This document shows, piece after piece, positions 14,456 to 21,962 of a DNA stretch of 21,962 nt. The DNA comes from DASXRA01 sp035263725. GTDB taxonomy: Bacteria; Actinomycetota; Actinomycetes; Mycobacteriales; Jatrophihabitantaceae. Made by a program: the position numbers and the translations under genes. Under the pieces are notes generated by a model. It was not told the DNA's origin. It made no database searches and saw only the letters and a list, made by a program, of their open reading frames with translations. The DNA lies in the NCBI GenBank assembly GCA_035263725.1, contig DATFRC010000155.1:1-21962 (forward strand), in the 5' to 3' direction. Positions within the stretch are counted from its first letter, which is position 1, and each line of letters starts with the position of its first letter.

Positions 14456-14461
14456 TTGCGC

Positions 14462-16612
14462 ATGAAGCCCCTGCTCAGACGCTGGCCGGTGGTGCTCGCC
14501 TGCACCGTCGCGGCGGCGGTGCCGGTGTCGATCACCGCGAGCGGCACCGGGACGCCGTTGGCCCAGGCAGCCACCCGGCAGGCGACGCCGGTCATCGACG
14601 CCGATTTCCTGTACGCCCAGCTCTACGACATGTCGAAGGCGTACAGCTACCGCATCTCGGGAGCAGACGGTGACCCGCGCAACCCGGCGGACCCGTTCAA
14701 CCTCCCGCCGACGGTCAACGGATGGCAGGAGCTCGTCGCGCACTGGAAGTCGATGCTCACCGACCAGAGCGTGAACGGTGAGCTGGCCGCCTTCGCGACC
14801 GTCACCGACCACTACTTCCGCCGCAGCGGCGGATACCGCTTCGACTCCGACGACGCCGAGGTCACCATCCCGGGTGCGAGCTGCGCGGGCCAGCGGGTGA
14901 TGCTCGCTGCCCATCCCGATGAGACGCCGGTGCCTACGGACATCGTCGGGCTGATCGACTCCGGAACTACCAGCGGCACTACCGGATTCGGCGCCGCCCG
15001 CCGCCACATCACCGACAGCAACCTCGGCAACGAAGGCGCGTACGACGGGCTGTCCGGCGTGGCCGTCACGATCGGCGAGTACCAGGCGCTGCTGCGTTGG
15101 TACGCCGCGAACGGCACCTACCCGAAGCGGACGCTGAAGCTGACGCTGCTCGATGCGTCGCGCGGCAAGACGGCCGACGGTCTGTTCAGCCGCGAGGGCT
15201 CCGACTACTACGCGAACAACCTCATCCCGGCGGGCCCGCAGGGCCAGTACACGTTGTTCGCCAACATGGACTCACTCGGACTGGACTACCCGGCCCGCCA
15301 CCTGGGCACCGAGTTCTTCTGGAACAACATCACCGGCGGCGGGGTCGGGCCGTGGTTCACCTTCATCAACGCCACGCCGACGGCGCCGAACCGGGCCTAC
15401 CCGGACAATGGCCCAGGCTCCCCGGGCGCCAACATCGCGGCCAACACCGCCGCGATCACCCAGTTCCGCGGCGACCTGCAAGCGGCGGTTCTCGCCGGCT
15501 TCGGCCAGCAGGGTGCCAAGTACAGCTTCTCGGTCCCGCTGGAGAACCCGCTGCGCTACAACCAGACCGGCCAGGCGCCGAACCCGTACAGCGGCGTCGT
15601 CCCCACCAAGCCGGCATACTCGCCGGCCGACCAGGCGCAGTACTCGCCGGTGCGCGACGACACGACGGCGCTCGAGGACGAGCAGGCGTTCTTCGACAAG
15701 GGCATCCCGGGCTTCACGGTGAGCGGGGTCAAGAACTCCAGCGCCGACGAGAACCCCTATGCAGCATCGGTGGATCCGACCCGGAAGGCGACACCGATCG
15801 TGGGCTACGCCGGCAACCAGACGACGTTCCAGCTCGGTAACGGCACGCCCCAGCCGGGCATGACGACGACGACTGCCGGAACCGCGCCGGGGGCGACGAC
15901 GATCCCCGTAGCCAACACGACGAACCTGGCCGCCGGCCAGCCGATCTTCATCGACACCGGCGAGAACATCGAGTACGGGCAGATCCAGTCCATCGGCACG
16001 GGCACGGTCACCCTGGCGCAGCCGCTCGCACTCGCGCATGCCAGCGGCGTCCCGTTCTACGTGAACGAAAACCAGCCGCAGGGCTTCCTGTCCGACACGA
16101 TCGAGCACCTGAACTACTTCGCGGCAGGTGCCCCGCACGGCCTGCTGCCGCAGCAGCCCACTGAGGAGCTCAAGCGCGCGCTCGAGCTGCCCGCCCAGTG
16201 GACGAGCCTGCTGCTGTCAGGCGACGGCGCACTCGGCGCCACCCCGCAGCCCAGCGCGGTCGCGTACTTCGAGACCAGCCCGGTCAAGCCGGACACCACC
16301 CGCACGGTGACGTTCGACGCCGGCTTCTCTCGAGACGGCTCGGGTAGCACGAGCGGGTTGAAGTACTTCTGGGACTTCGGCGACGGCACGACGATGTCGA
16401 CGACCAGTCCGACCGTGACCCACACGTACTCGTCGCCCGTCTACGCCGACGTCAAGCTCGTGGTGACGAAGGGCAGCAGCAGCGCGACGTACCGCCAAGC
16501 CGTCGCGGTCGACAGTCCGACGGGTCCGCCACCGGCAACAGACCCCTGCGGAACGTTCAGCCCGGCTGAAGCCGCCAGCGTGACCGCAGCGGCGAAGAGG
16601 AGCGCGTCATGA
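14462..16612 (+). CDS. Secreted M28-fold pseudo-peptidase with PKD domain
   Basis: 716 residues from the ATG at 14462, 10 nt after AAGGAGG; a TTG at 14456 is the alternative. A signal peptide (Arg-rich n-region, hydrophobic 9-26, AQA at 34-36) targets it for export. The M28 domain keeps H151 (AAHPDE), D195 (AYDGLSG), D270 (ANMDSLG) and H549 (IEHLNYF), but the catalytic/bridging Glu pair present in the paralog downstream (FDNEEGG) is LDASRGK here: S233 and R234 replace both Glu. Peptidase activity is therefore unlikely. A beta-rich module (about 468-535; GATTIPVANTTNLAAGQ) is inserted before the last His, and a PKD domain with YFWDFGDGTT follows (598-685). It ends in an ATGA overlap with the active-looking paralog, suggesting a regulatory, scaffolding or substrate-binding partner. 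Confidence 0.88.
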   Translation: MKPLLRRWPVVLACTVAAAVPVSITASGTGTPLAQAATRQATPVIDADFLYAQLYDMSKAYSYRISGADGDPRNPADPFNLPPTVNGWQELVAHWKSMLTDQSVNGELAAFATVTDHYFRRSGGYRFDSDDAEVTIPGASCAGQRVMLAAHPDETPVPTDIVGLIDSGTTSGTTGFGAARRHITDSNLGNEGAYDGLSGVAVTIGEYQALLRWYAANGTYPKRTLKLTLLDASRGKTADGLFSREGSDYYANNLIPAGPQGQYTLFANMDSLGLDYPARHLGTEFFWNNITGGGVGPWFTFINATPTAPNRAYPDNGPGSPGANIAANTAAITQFRGDLQAAVLAGFGQQGAKYSFSVPLENPLRYNQTGQAPNPYSGVVPTKPAYSPADQAQYSPVRDDTTALEDEQAFFDKGIPGFTVSGVKNSSADENPYAASVDPTRKATPIVGYAGNQTTFQLGNGTPQPGMTTTTAGTAPGATTIPVANTTNLAAGQPIFIDTGENIEYGQIQSIGTGTVTLAQPLALAHASGVPFYVNENQPQGFLSDTIEHLNYFAAGAPHGLLPQQPTEELKRALELPAQWTSLLLSGDGALGATPQPSAVAYFETSPVKPDTTRTVTFDAGFSRDGSGSTSGLKYFWDFGDGTTMSTTSPTVTHTYSSPVYADVKLVVTKGSSSATYRQAVAVDSPTGPPPATDPCGTFSPAEAASVTAAAKRSAS

Positions 16613-18771
16613 CCATCCGCGGGATGCGCAAGGTTCGGCGGCTGTCCGTCATCGCAACGATCGTCCTCGTTGTCGCGCTGGCGAGCGGGGCCGGCGCGGG
16701 CCAGTCGGCCGCCGGGCCGACCGCACAGGCCTTGCCGGTCGTCGATGCCAACTTCCTGTACAACGAGCTCTACTTCCTCGGGACCAACATGATCTACCGG
16801 GTGGCGGGCGCGGACGGTCCGCTCAGCAACCCGAGCGATCCGAACAACCTGCCGACCAACTACAACGGCGCCCAGGAGTTCTACCAGTGGTTCGGGCAGG
16901 AACTGACCAACTCCGACAACGCCCACATGGGCCCGCTCGGCCGGTTCATGACGGCCAAGGACCACACCTACCCGACGCGCATCTGGCAGCTCAACGATGA
17001 GACGGTGACGATGCCGGGCCAGTCGTGTGCGGGGCAGGTCGCGCTGATCGCCGGGCACAACGACAGCACGCCCACGTCAACCAACGTGGCCGCCGGATCG
17101 CAGAACGGAAGCGCCACGCCGATGACCGCGATGCGGGGCGGCAACTGGGGTAACGGCTCGACGTACGACGCCGGGTCGGGCGAGGCCATGGGCATTGCCG
17201 AGATGCAGGCATTGCTGCGGTGGTATCAGGCCAACAACACCTACCCTGTGCGCACCCTCAAGATCGGCTTGTTCGACAACGAGGAAGGCGGCCTGGTCGG
17301 GTCTGGCTTCTACTCGCAGACGAACGTCTCGACGCTGACCGGCCCGGTGGCCGCCGGCGCCACGACGTTGCAGGTGCGCAGCCGGACCGGGGTCGGATTC
17401 GCAGTCGGAGAGCAGTTGCTGATCGACCCGTTCGGCACGCGTGAGACCGTGACGATCACCGCGATCAACAACGGGACGAACACCATCACGTTCACGCCTG
17501 CACTCACCGCCGCGCATGTGCAGGGCGCGCCGGTGTCGGCGGGCATCGCCGACGTGGGCGGGCTGATCCCGGACGGGCCACAGGGCCAGTACGTCATGGT
17601 CGCGAACATGGACCAGAACGGCATGGAGTACCCGGCTCGCCACTTCGGCACCGAGCACTACCTGAACAACATCGTCGGCGGCGGTGTCGGCCCGTGGTAC
17701 ACGAACATCAATGCAGTCCCGCTGTACACCACGCCGAACAACCTCTACCCGGCGGATGCGATCGCCCGGATCCAGAACAACATCGCGAACGTCACCGCGT
17801 TCCGCAACGCGACGGCTGACGCAGTGAGCCAGGCGTTCCAGGTGCTCGGCCAGAAGTACAACTTCAGCCTGCCGCTGGAGAACCCGTTGCGCTTCGACCA
17901 GGTGGGCTCGACGCCGGTCAACCCGAACCCGACGTCGATCCCGGCGTACCTGCAAAGCGACATTCCGAAGTACTCGCCGGTCGTCGACGACAACACCGGG
18001 CGCACCGACCAGGTGTCGTTCATCCGAGACTGGGGTATCCCCGGCTACGGCATCATCGGCGCATACGACACCAGCACCAACCCACAGGTCGGCGGCAACG
18101 AGAACCCGTACCCGGTCAACTACGTGAGCAAGCCGACGCTCAGCCAGTACGCCACGTACGACACCAACGACGACACGCCCGAGCACCTGAACTACTACGC
18201 CTCGGGTACCACGCACGGCCCGGACGGGCCGGCGTCGCCCTCGGAGGGACTGAAGCGGGCGCTCGAACTGCCGGCGACGTGGACGTCGTACCTGATCTCG
18301 AAGGACACCTACGGTGGTGCGGAGCCACGCACCGACAACCCGGTCGCCTACTTCGAGACCTCACCGGCCAAGCCGTACCTCACGTCGAACGTCACCTTCG
18401 ACGCGTCGTTCTCCCGGAACGCGGGCGGGAACACCTCCGGCCTGACGTACTTCTGGGACTTCGGCGACGGCACCACGATGGCGACGACCAACCCGACGGT
18501 CTCGCACACGTACTCGTCCAACCCGGCGTGGTACGACGTGAAGCTCGCGGTGAAGTCCGGCAGCACCTGGGACTTCTACCGGCAGGCACTCGCGGTGCGG
18601 TTCGTGCCGGCGCACTTCCCCGACCAGCCGCTGGCCAACGAGCCGGCGCCGCCGGCCACCAACGCGTGTGGGACGCTGAATGCGGATGAGCAGGCCGGCA
18701 TGACCACGCAGGCCGCGCCGCTGATGAGCCAGCTGAGCGCCGGGAAGACCGAGGTGATCGCCAAGCAGTGA
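16609..18771 (+). CDS. Secreted M28 family zinc peptidase with PKD domain
   Basis: 720 residues; the ATG is in an ATGA overlap with the upstream paralog and GAGGAG gives the ribosome site. A signal peptide (MTIRGMRKVRRLSVIATIVL...AGAG) precedes the mature part. The two-zinc M28 site is complete: H150 (AGHNDS), D187 (TYDAGSGEA), E225/E226 (DNEEGGLVGS), D335 (ANMDQNG) and H526 (PEHLNYY). A beta module at about 244-312 (GATTLQVRSRTG...AAHVQGAPV) interrupts the catalytic domain between the Glu pair and the next Asp, and a PKD domain follows at 578-665 (YFWDFGDGTT). M28 enzymes are mostly aminopeptidases. The two paralogs align along almost their whole length, so they arose by duplication. Secretion to the envelope or medium is expected; the substrate is unknown. 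Confidence 0.92.
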   Translation: MTIRGMRKVRRLSVIATIVLVVALASGAGAGQSAAGPTAQALPVVDANFLYNELYFLGTNMIYRVAGADGPLSNPSDPNNLPTNYNGAQEFYQWFGQELTNSDNAHMGPLGRFMTAKDHTYPTRIWQLNDETVTMPGQSCAGQVALIAGHNDSTPTSTNVAAGSQNGSATPMTAMRGGNWGNGSTYDAGSGEAMGIAEMQALLRWYQANNTYPVRTLKIGLFDNEEGGLVGSGFYSQTNVSTLTGPVAAGATTLQVRSRTGVGFAVGEQLLIDPFGTRETVTITAINNGTNTITFTPALTAAHVQGAPVSAGIADVGGLIPDGPQGQYVMVANMDQNGMEYPARHFGTEHYLNNIVGGGVGPWYTNINAVPLYTTPNNLYPADAIARIQNNIANVTAFRNATADAVSQAFQVLGQKYNFSLPLENPLRFDQVGSTPVNPNPTSIPAYLQSDIPKYSPVVDDNTGRTDQVSFIRDWGIPGYGIIGAYDTSTNPQVGGNENPYPVNYVSKPTLSQYATYDTNDDTPEHLNYYASGTTHGPDGPASPSEGLKRALELPATWTSYLISKDTYGGAEPRTDNPVAYFETSPAKPYLTSNVTFDASFSRNAGGNTSGLTYFWDFGDGTTMATTNPTVSHTYSSNPAWYDVKLAVKSGSTWDFYRQALAVRFVPAHFPDQPLANEPAPPATNACGTLNADEQAGMTTQAAPLMSQLSAGKTEVIAKQ

Positions 18772-19202
18772 GGGCCGTCGTCGCCGTTGTAGTGCTTTTG
18801 CTCGCGGCCGGGTGCGCAAGTGCCCGGCCGAGCAGCTCAGGGAAAGCGTCGTGCGCCGAGCTGTACACGCGCTTGCAGCGGGTGACTGCGGCGCTTTCCG
18901 ACACCTCGGAGCTGCTCACGAACTCGCTCGGCAGCCAGCAGCTCAGTGAGCGGATCGCGTTCGAGGAGGAGCAGCTGCGCCAGTCCGCCCAGCTCATGGC
19001 AACCGCCCCGGTGCCGGACAAGCTGGCCGCGACGAACCGGCAGCTGGTCGCGGCGCTCCAGGCGATGACTGGCGACTTCGCCCGTGCCAAGGCACCGGCA
19101 GCCCGCGGCGACTTCGAGGCGGCCTCGCAGGCGATGAGCGATCAGCAGGCCGTGCAGCACGTCGTCGACGCGTCCCAGAAGATCGAGGCCGCATGCGCTT
19201 AG
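18768..19202 (+). CDS. Small helical lipoprotein of unknown function
   Basis: 144 residues beginning with GTG in a GTGA overlap with the peptidase stop. MRAVVAVVVLLLAAGC is a lipoprotein signal with lipobox LAAGC and C16 as the lipidated residue. The mature part contains one more Cys near each end (SCAELY at 28-30, EAACA at the end) that could pair, and between them long amphipathic helices rich in Gln, Ala, Glu and Ser (RLQRVTAALSDTSELL, FEEEQLRQSAQLM, AQAMSDQQAVQHVVDASQKIE). I do not recognise a family. Tight coupling to the M28 peptidases suggests an envelope-anchored accessory. Confidence 0.8.
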   Translation: MRAVVAVVVLLLAAGCASARPSSSGKASCAELYTRLQRVTAALSDTSELLTNSLGSQQLSERIAFEEEQLRQSAQLMATAPVPDKLAATNRQLVAALQAMTGDFARAKAPAARGDFEAASQAMSDQQAVQHVVDASQKIEAACA

Positions 19203-20152
19203 CGATCGTGCTCGTCGCCGCAGCGGTGCTGGCTGGGTGCTCGTCGGCGAAGCACGCCCACCCGGCACCGACCGTGCCATGGGCGGACAGCGTCCCGACC
19301 GCGCTGCAGGCACGGGCCGCTGCGCCGGCGCCGGCGTGCCGGGCTGCTGCGCTGCGCGTGGTGGGCGAGGGTTTCCGGTTCGACCCGGCGCTGAGCGGGG
19401 GTACCGGGGCGGCGACGCTGCGCAATGCCGGGCAGGAGCCGTGCCGGCTCACCGGGCGCCCCGTCGTCCGCCTGGTCGGGGCACCGCGCGGGCCCGCCCA
19501 ACAGCAGGTGCCCGCGCCCGCGCAGCCGGCGGCGTTCCCGACGATCCAGCCGCCGGCGACGGCGCTTCTGGCATTGCCGCCAGGCGGTACCGCGGTGCTC
19601 GGCGTCGACTGGCGGAACTGGTGCGTGCCGGGCGCCGGGCGTTCCGCGAAACCGCTGGTGCCGCCGCGCGCGGTGCAGGTGACGCTGCCCGGCGGCGGCA
19701 GCATCGACGTTGGCTACGACGCCGTGCCCGCGTGCGACAACGCGGCGGATCCGTCGACCGTCGCGGTGCGGCCGTTCGCACCGGCCCCGCTGGCCGCGAG
19801 CACTCCGTGGACCGGGGCGCAGCTCAAGGCGTCGATCGTGGACACCCGGCCGGCGCCGCGCGGCAGTACCGCACAGTTCGGGGTGCGGCTGGCCAACGTG
19901 TCCGGTGCGCCGGTGTCATTCGAGCGCTGCCCGCTGTTCGTCGAGGCGCTGGCGCCCTCGGGCGGCCCCGAGGCGCACCAGCTCAACTGCGCGGCTGCGA
20001 CGTCGATCCCACCCGGCGGTGCGCTCACCTTCGAGATGCGCATCCAGGTACCGCAGTCGGCGCCACTCGGCAACAACGGGCTGTTCTGGGAGCTGGACCC
20101 GACCGGCGCACAGGGCCCCGAGGTGGTGTCCGGGCTGACCGTCACGCGTTAG
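19193..20152 (+). CDS. DUF4232-like lipoprotein
   Basis: 319 residues; the ATG overlaps the previous stop by 10 nt. MRLAIVLVAAAVLAGC ends in a lipobox (C16). The mature part has the Cys pattern of actinobacterial DUF4232 proteins: PACRAAALRV, a beta strand, then LRNAGQEPCRLTGRPVVRLV, later NWCVPG and VPACDN, followed by a second Ig-like part (about 215-319) with LANVSGAPVSFERCP and PPGGALTFEMRIQVP. The domain is common in secreted mycobacterial and streptomycete proteins and has no established function. It is last in the M28 export operon, and a strong hairpin follows its stop by about 20 nt. Confidence 0.8.
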   Translation: MRLAIVLVAAAVLAGCSSAKHAHPAPTVPWADSVPTALQARAAAPAPACRAAALRVVGEGFRFDPALSGGTGAATLRNAGQEPCRLTGRPVVRLVGAPRGPAQQQVPAPAQPAAFPTIQPPATALLALPPGGTAVLGVDWRNWCVPGAGRSAKPLVPPRAVQVTLPGGGSIDVGYDAVPACDNAADPSTVAVRPFAPAPLAASTPWTGAQLKASIVDTRPAPRGSTAQFGVRLANVSGAPVSFERCPLFVEALAPSGGPEAHQLNCAAATSIPPGGALTFEMRIQVPQSAPLGNNGLFWELDPTGAQGPEVVSGLTVTR

Positions 20153-20173
20153 CGCCTCCACCCCTACATGCGA

Positions 20174-20218
20174 TGATCTTGGACTTGTGGCCGAATAGCA
20201 GCCACGAGTCCAAGATCA
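20174..20218. terminator. Long hairpin between convergent genes (bidirectional terminator)
   Basis: The 18-bp arms TGATCTTGGACTTGTGGC and GCCACGAGTCCAAGATCA pair fully apart from one G-U wobble, around a 9-nt loop CGAATAGCA. It lies 21 nt after the DUF4232 stop and 26 nt beyond the stop of the - strand gene, so it serves either direction. No U run follows. The stem is far longer than a minimal terminator and could be a member of a genome-wide palindromic repeat family. Confidence 0.75.
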
Positions 20219-20244
20219 CGGCGAGTGGTTCTGACGCGGGCACC

Positions 20245-21962
20245 TCAGTAACTGAACTCCTGGATCTGGTTGCCATAGGGCGAGTAGGTCCAGGCGGTGC
20301 GGGTTGCGGGATCGAGTTGGATGCCGCGCTCGCCCTGCAGAGTGCCGAAGTCCGCGGTCAGCCCGTTGAACGCCGAGAACAGGTTGAAGTCCTCGCGCAA
20401 TGACAGCTGCGCACCGGTGTGCAGGTCGTAGACGCCGACCGCGCTCATGCCGTTGTTGTTGACCTGGTAGTCGGTGCCGCCGAGGAATCCGACGACGAGC
20501 AGGCCGTGCACCGTGTCGACCACGGGGAACATCGGCGAGCGTGCCCCGAGGTCCTGCAGGGACCCGACCGCACCGGTGCTCTCGTCGACCTGCTGCAGCC
20601 GGGCTGCGGGCAGCATCGGGAAGGAGTACAGCGGGCCGACGGTCAAGTCGGCATGCCCGGCCTGATCGTCGGCCAGACCGGTGAGGCAGCGGTTGGCGGC
20701 GACCATCGGCGCAGCAGTGCCCGCGTCCAGATCGACGGTGGTGAATCCGGAGCGGCGAATGACGCACAGGTCCCCCAGGAGAGAGCCGGCGAGGTCGACC
20801 TTTCCGGTGGACTGCTGGACGTCGATCATGGTGTAGAAGTGCTTGCCAGGGGTGCCGTTGTCCGCAAGCACTGGGCTGCCGAGTGTTCCAGTGGCGCTGT
20901 CCATCGGCACCACGACGTCGGCGCTGTCGCCGCCGCGCCAGGCGAGCAGGTCGGCCCGGTGGCGCTGCGCGTCGACGCGGGCGGCCATGAGGTTGTACTG
21001 CGTGGACAGATCGACGGGCTGGTCGGCGACGAGGTGGCGGTCGCCGCTGTCGTAGGTGAGCAGGTGCTGCTCAGTGCCTGACCAGGGATACGACGCAGCA
21101 AGCACCCGGTGCGTGCCCGGGTCGTTGCCGTAGACGAAGTACGCGCTGCCGGCTGAGTCTTGTGCGTAGGCCGGGCCATACGCCCCGGTATCGGGATCGT
21201 AGCTGGACAGTGTGCTGCTGCTCGGCACGCCGTTGGCGTCCAGCGTGGCGGTGCCCACGGTCGAGGTGCCGCCGGGGTTGACGTCGAAGTTCGAGATGAC
21301 GGCGCCACCGGGCGCCAGGCCGTCGTCGAACTCCAGGGACGACGACGCTCCGGCCTGGCCGAGTGGTTGCCCGCCTTTGGTAGCGATCACCCGCACCTGG
21401 TAGTTCAGCGACGTCGGGATGCCGAGCTCGAGCAGGTCCAGGGTGGTGGTACCGGCACGGCCGGGCAGGGGTGTCACTGCCGTGGACGGGCTGTCGACGC
21501 CGTTGGCGTCGCGGCCGGTGCCGAACTGGTTGGTGAACGTGTCGAGCAGCCCATAGATCGTCGGGCCGGGCGCCGAGACCTCCAGCGCTGCGCCGGTGCT
21601 ACCCGGCACCGACCTGACATCCCAGCTGACCTGCAGGTTCGGGGTCGCGCGCGTGACGGTCGCCTGGTGCCCGAGTGTGCCGTCCACCGGCGCCAAGGTC
21701 GGGGCGTCCGGGCGCTGATCAGGGCTGCCGCCGTCGATCCGGAACGGCACGACCGCGCCGACCGCGTGGATCACGGAGTCCTGCATCACCGCCGCGCCGT
21801 ACACCCCGCCGCCCGCGTCGAACACCGAAGCGGGCACGGTGATTGTGCCGGTCGCGCTGGTGAGCGGTGCCGAGTAGGCGATGCGGTAAAGGGGCGCGGC
21901 GAACGGACTCCAGTGGTTGATCGAGGAGATGATCAGCTCAGGCTGCCGCACCCCGGTGATGC
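20245..21962 (-). CDS. Large secreted or surface beta-propeller-like protein, N-terminus outside the window
   Basis: The frame is open to the right edge (ITGVRQPELIIS...), so the GTG at 21951 is probably internal; at least 568 residues are visible. An Ig/fibronectin-like part is seen near the start (TPNLQVSWDVRSVPGSTGAALEVSAPG, later TSLNYQVRVIATKGG). After that come repeated beta-strand units with Asp-Gly turns (SYDPDTGAYGPAYAQDSAGSAYFVYG, DVQQSTGKVDLAG, VDTVHGLLVVGFLG, QLDPATRTAWTYSPYG), consistent with a propeller of YncE/NHL style. Two Cys residues (DLCVIRR and NRCLTG) might form a disulphide, which fits export. No catalytic motif was recognised. The stop lies 26 nt from the shared hairpin. 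It resembles no named family that I can give with certainty. Confidence 0.75.
   Translation of the reverse strand, partial: ITGVRQPELIISSINHWSPFAAPLYRIAYSAPLTSATGTITVPASVFDAGGGVYGAAVMQDSVIHAVGAVVPFRIDGGSPDQRPDAPTLAPVDGTLGHQATVTRATPNLQVSWDVRSVPGSTGAALEVSAPGPTIYGLLDTFTNQFGTGRDANGVDSPSTAVTPLPGRAGTTTLDLLELGIPTSLNYQVRVIATKGGQPLGQAGASSSLEFDDGLAPGGAVISNFDVNPGGTSTVGTATLDANGVPSSSTLSSYDPDTGAYGPAYAQDSAGSAYFVYGNDPGTHRVLAASYPWSGTEQHLLTYDSGDRHLVADQPVDLSTQYNLMAARVDAQRHRADLLAWRGGDSADVVVPMDSATGTLGSPVLADNGTPGKHFYTMIDVQQSTGKVDLAGSLLGDLCVIRRSGFTTVDLDAGTAAPMVAANRCLTGLADDQAGHADLTVGPLYSFPMLPAARLQQVDESTGAVGSLQDLGARSPMFPVVDTVHGLLVVGFLGGTDYQVNNNGMSAVGVYDLHTGAQLSLREDFNLFSAFNGLTADFGTLQGERGIQLDPATRTAWTYSPYGNQIQEFSY

Noticed and set aside
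14229..14461. c-di-AMP (ydaO) or other known riboswitch in the M28 leader
   Set aside because: The GCCGAGCC/GGCTCGGC hairpin looked promising, but the conserved ydaO segments are not present and no other class fits.
1..21962. CRISPR array, tRNA or rRNA genes, prophage or defence genes
   Set aside because: No regularly spaced repeats, no cloverleaf-like sequence with a typical T-loop, and no phage or nuclease-type products were seen.

Overview
The window is about 22 kb of very GC-rich, densely packed DNA. The coding style (strong G/C at third positions, many GTG starts, 4-nt stop/start overlaps), the BlaI/M56 pair, the DUF4232-type lipoprotein and the class I mannose-6-phosphate isomerase type all point to an Actinomycetota chromosome. 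No rRNA, tRNA or CRISPR was seen, and the genus cannot be read from the sequence.

Layout. (A) 1-5834, + strand: a tightly coupled six-gene catabolic-type operon encoding a metallopeptidase-fold (M24) hydrolase cut by the window edge, acetoin/2-oxoacid dehydrogenase E1 alpha and E1 beta, a TRZ/ATZ-type amidohydrolase, a two-domain cupin and a short-chain dehydrogenase-like protein without the usual catalytic Tyr/Lys. Its substrate is not known. No E2 or E3 gene accompanies the E1 pair within the window. (B) 5823-9237, - strand: four genes 1-5 nt apart (nucleoside hydrolase, Gfo/Idh/MocA oxidoreductase, GNAT acetyltransferase, canonical SDR). They diverge from a type I mannose-6-phosphate isomerase (9265-10236, +) with only 27 bp between the two start codons, which suggests a symmetric bidirectional promoter and leaderless mRNAs. 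(C) 10244-11526, - strand: a BlaI-type repressor and an M56 membrane metallopeptidase. They diverge from a lipoprotein carrying an N,N-dimethylformamidase large-subunit-like domain (11626-13260, +). The shared control region has a CTAC-N7-GTAG dyad over overlapping -10 boxes.

(D) 13306-14228: a degenerate IS1595-type insertion sequence with recognisable 24-bp terminal inverted repeats and a transposase that has lost its first catalytic Asp. (E) 14462-20152, + strand: an export operon of two paralogous secreted M28 peptidases with PKD domains (the first lacks the catalytic Glu pair, the second looks complete), a small helical lipoprotein and a DUF4232-like lipoprotein. It ends at a long perfect-looking hairpin (20174-20218) that separates it from (F), a large - strand secreted/propeller-like protein cut by the right edge of the window.

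The most notable points are the pseudo-peptidase/peptidase tandem with a beta module inserted at two different places, the two divergent promoters built on the same A-N-CGTAG-N-N-T core, the E1-containing operon with several enzymes that have altered active sites, and the decayed IS1595 element.
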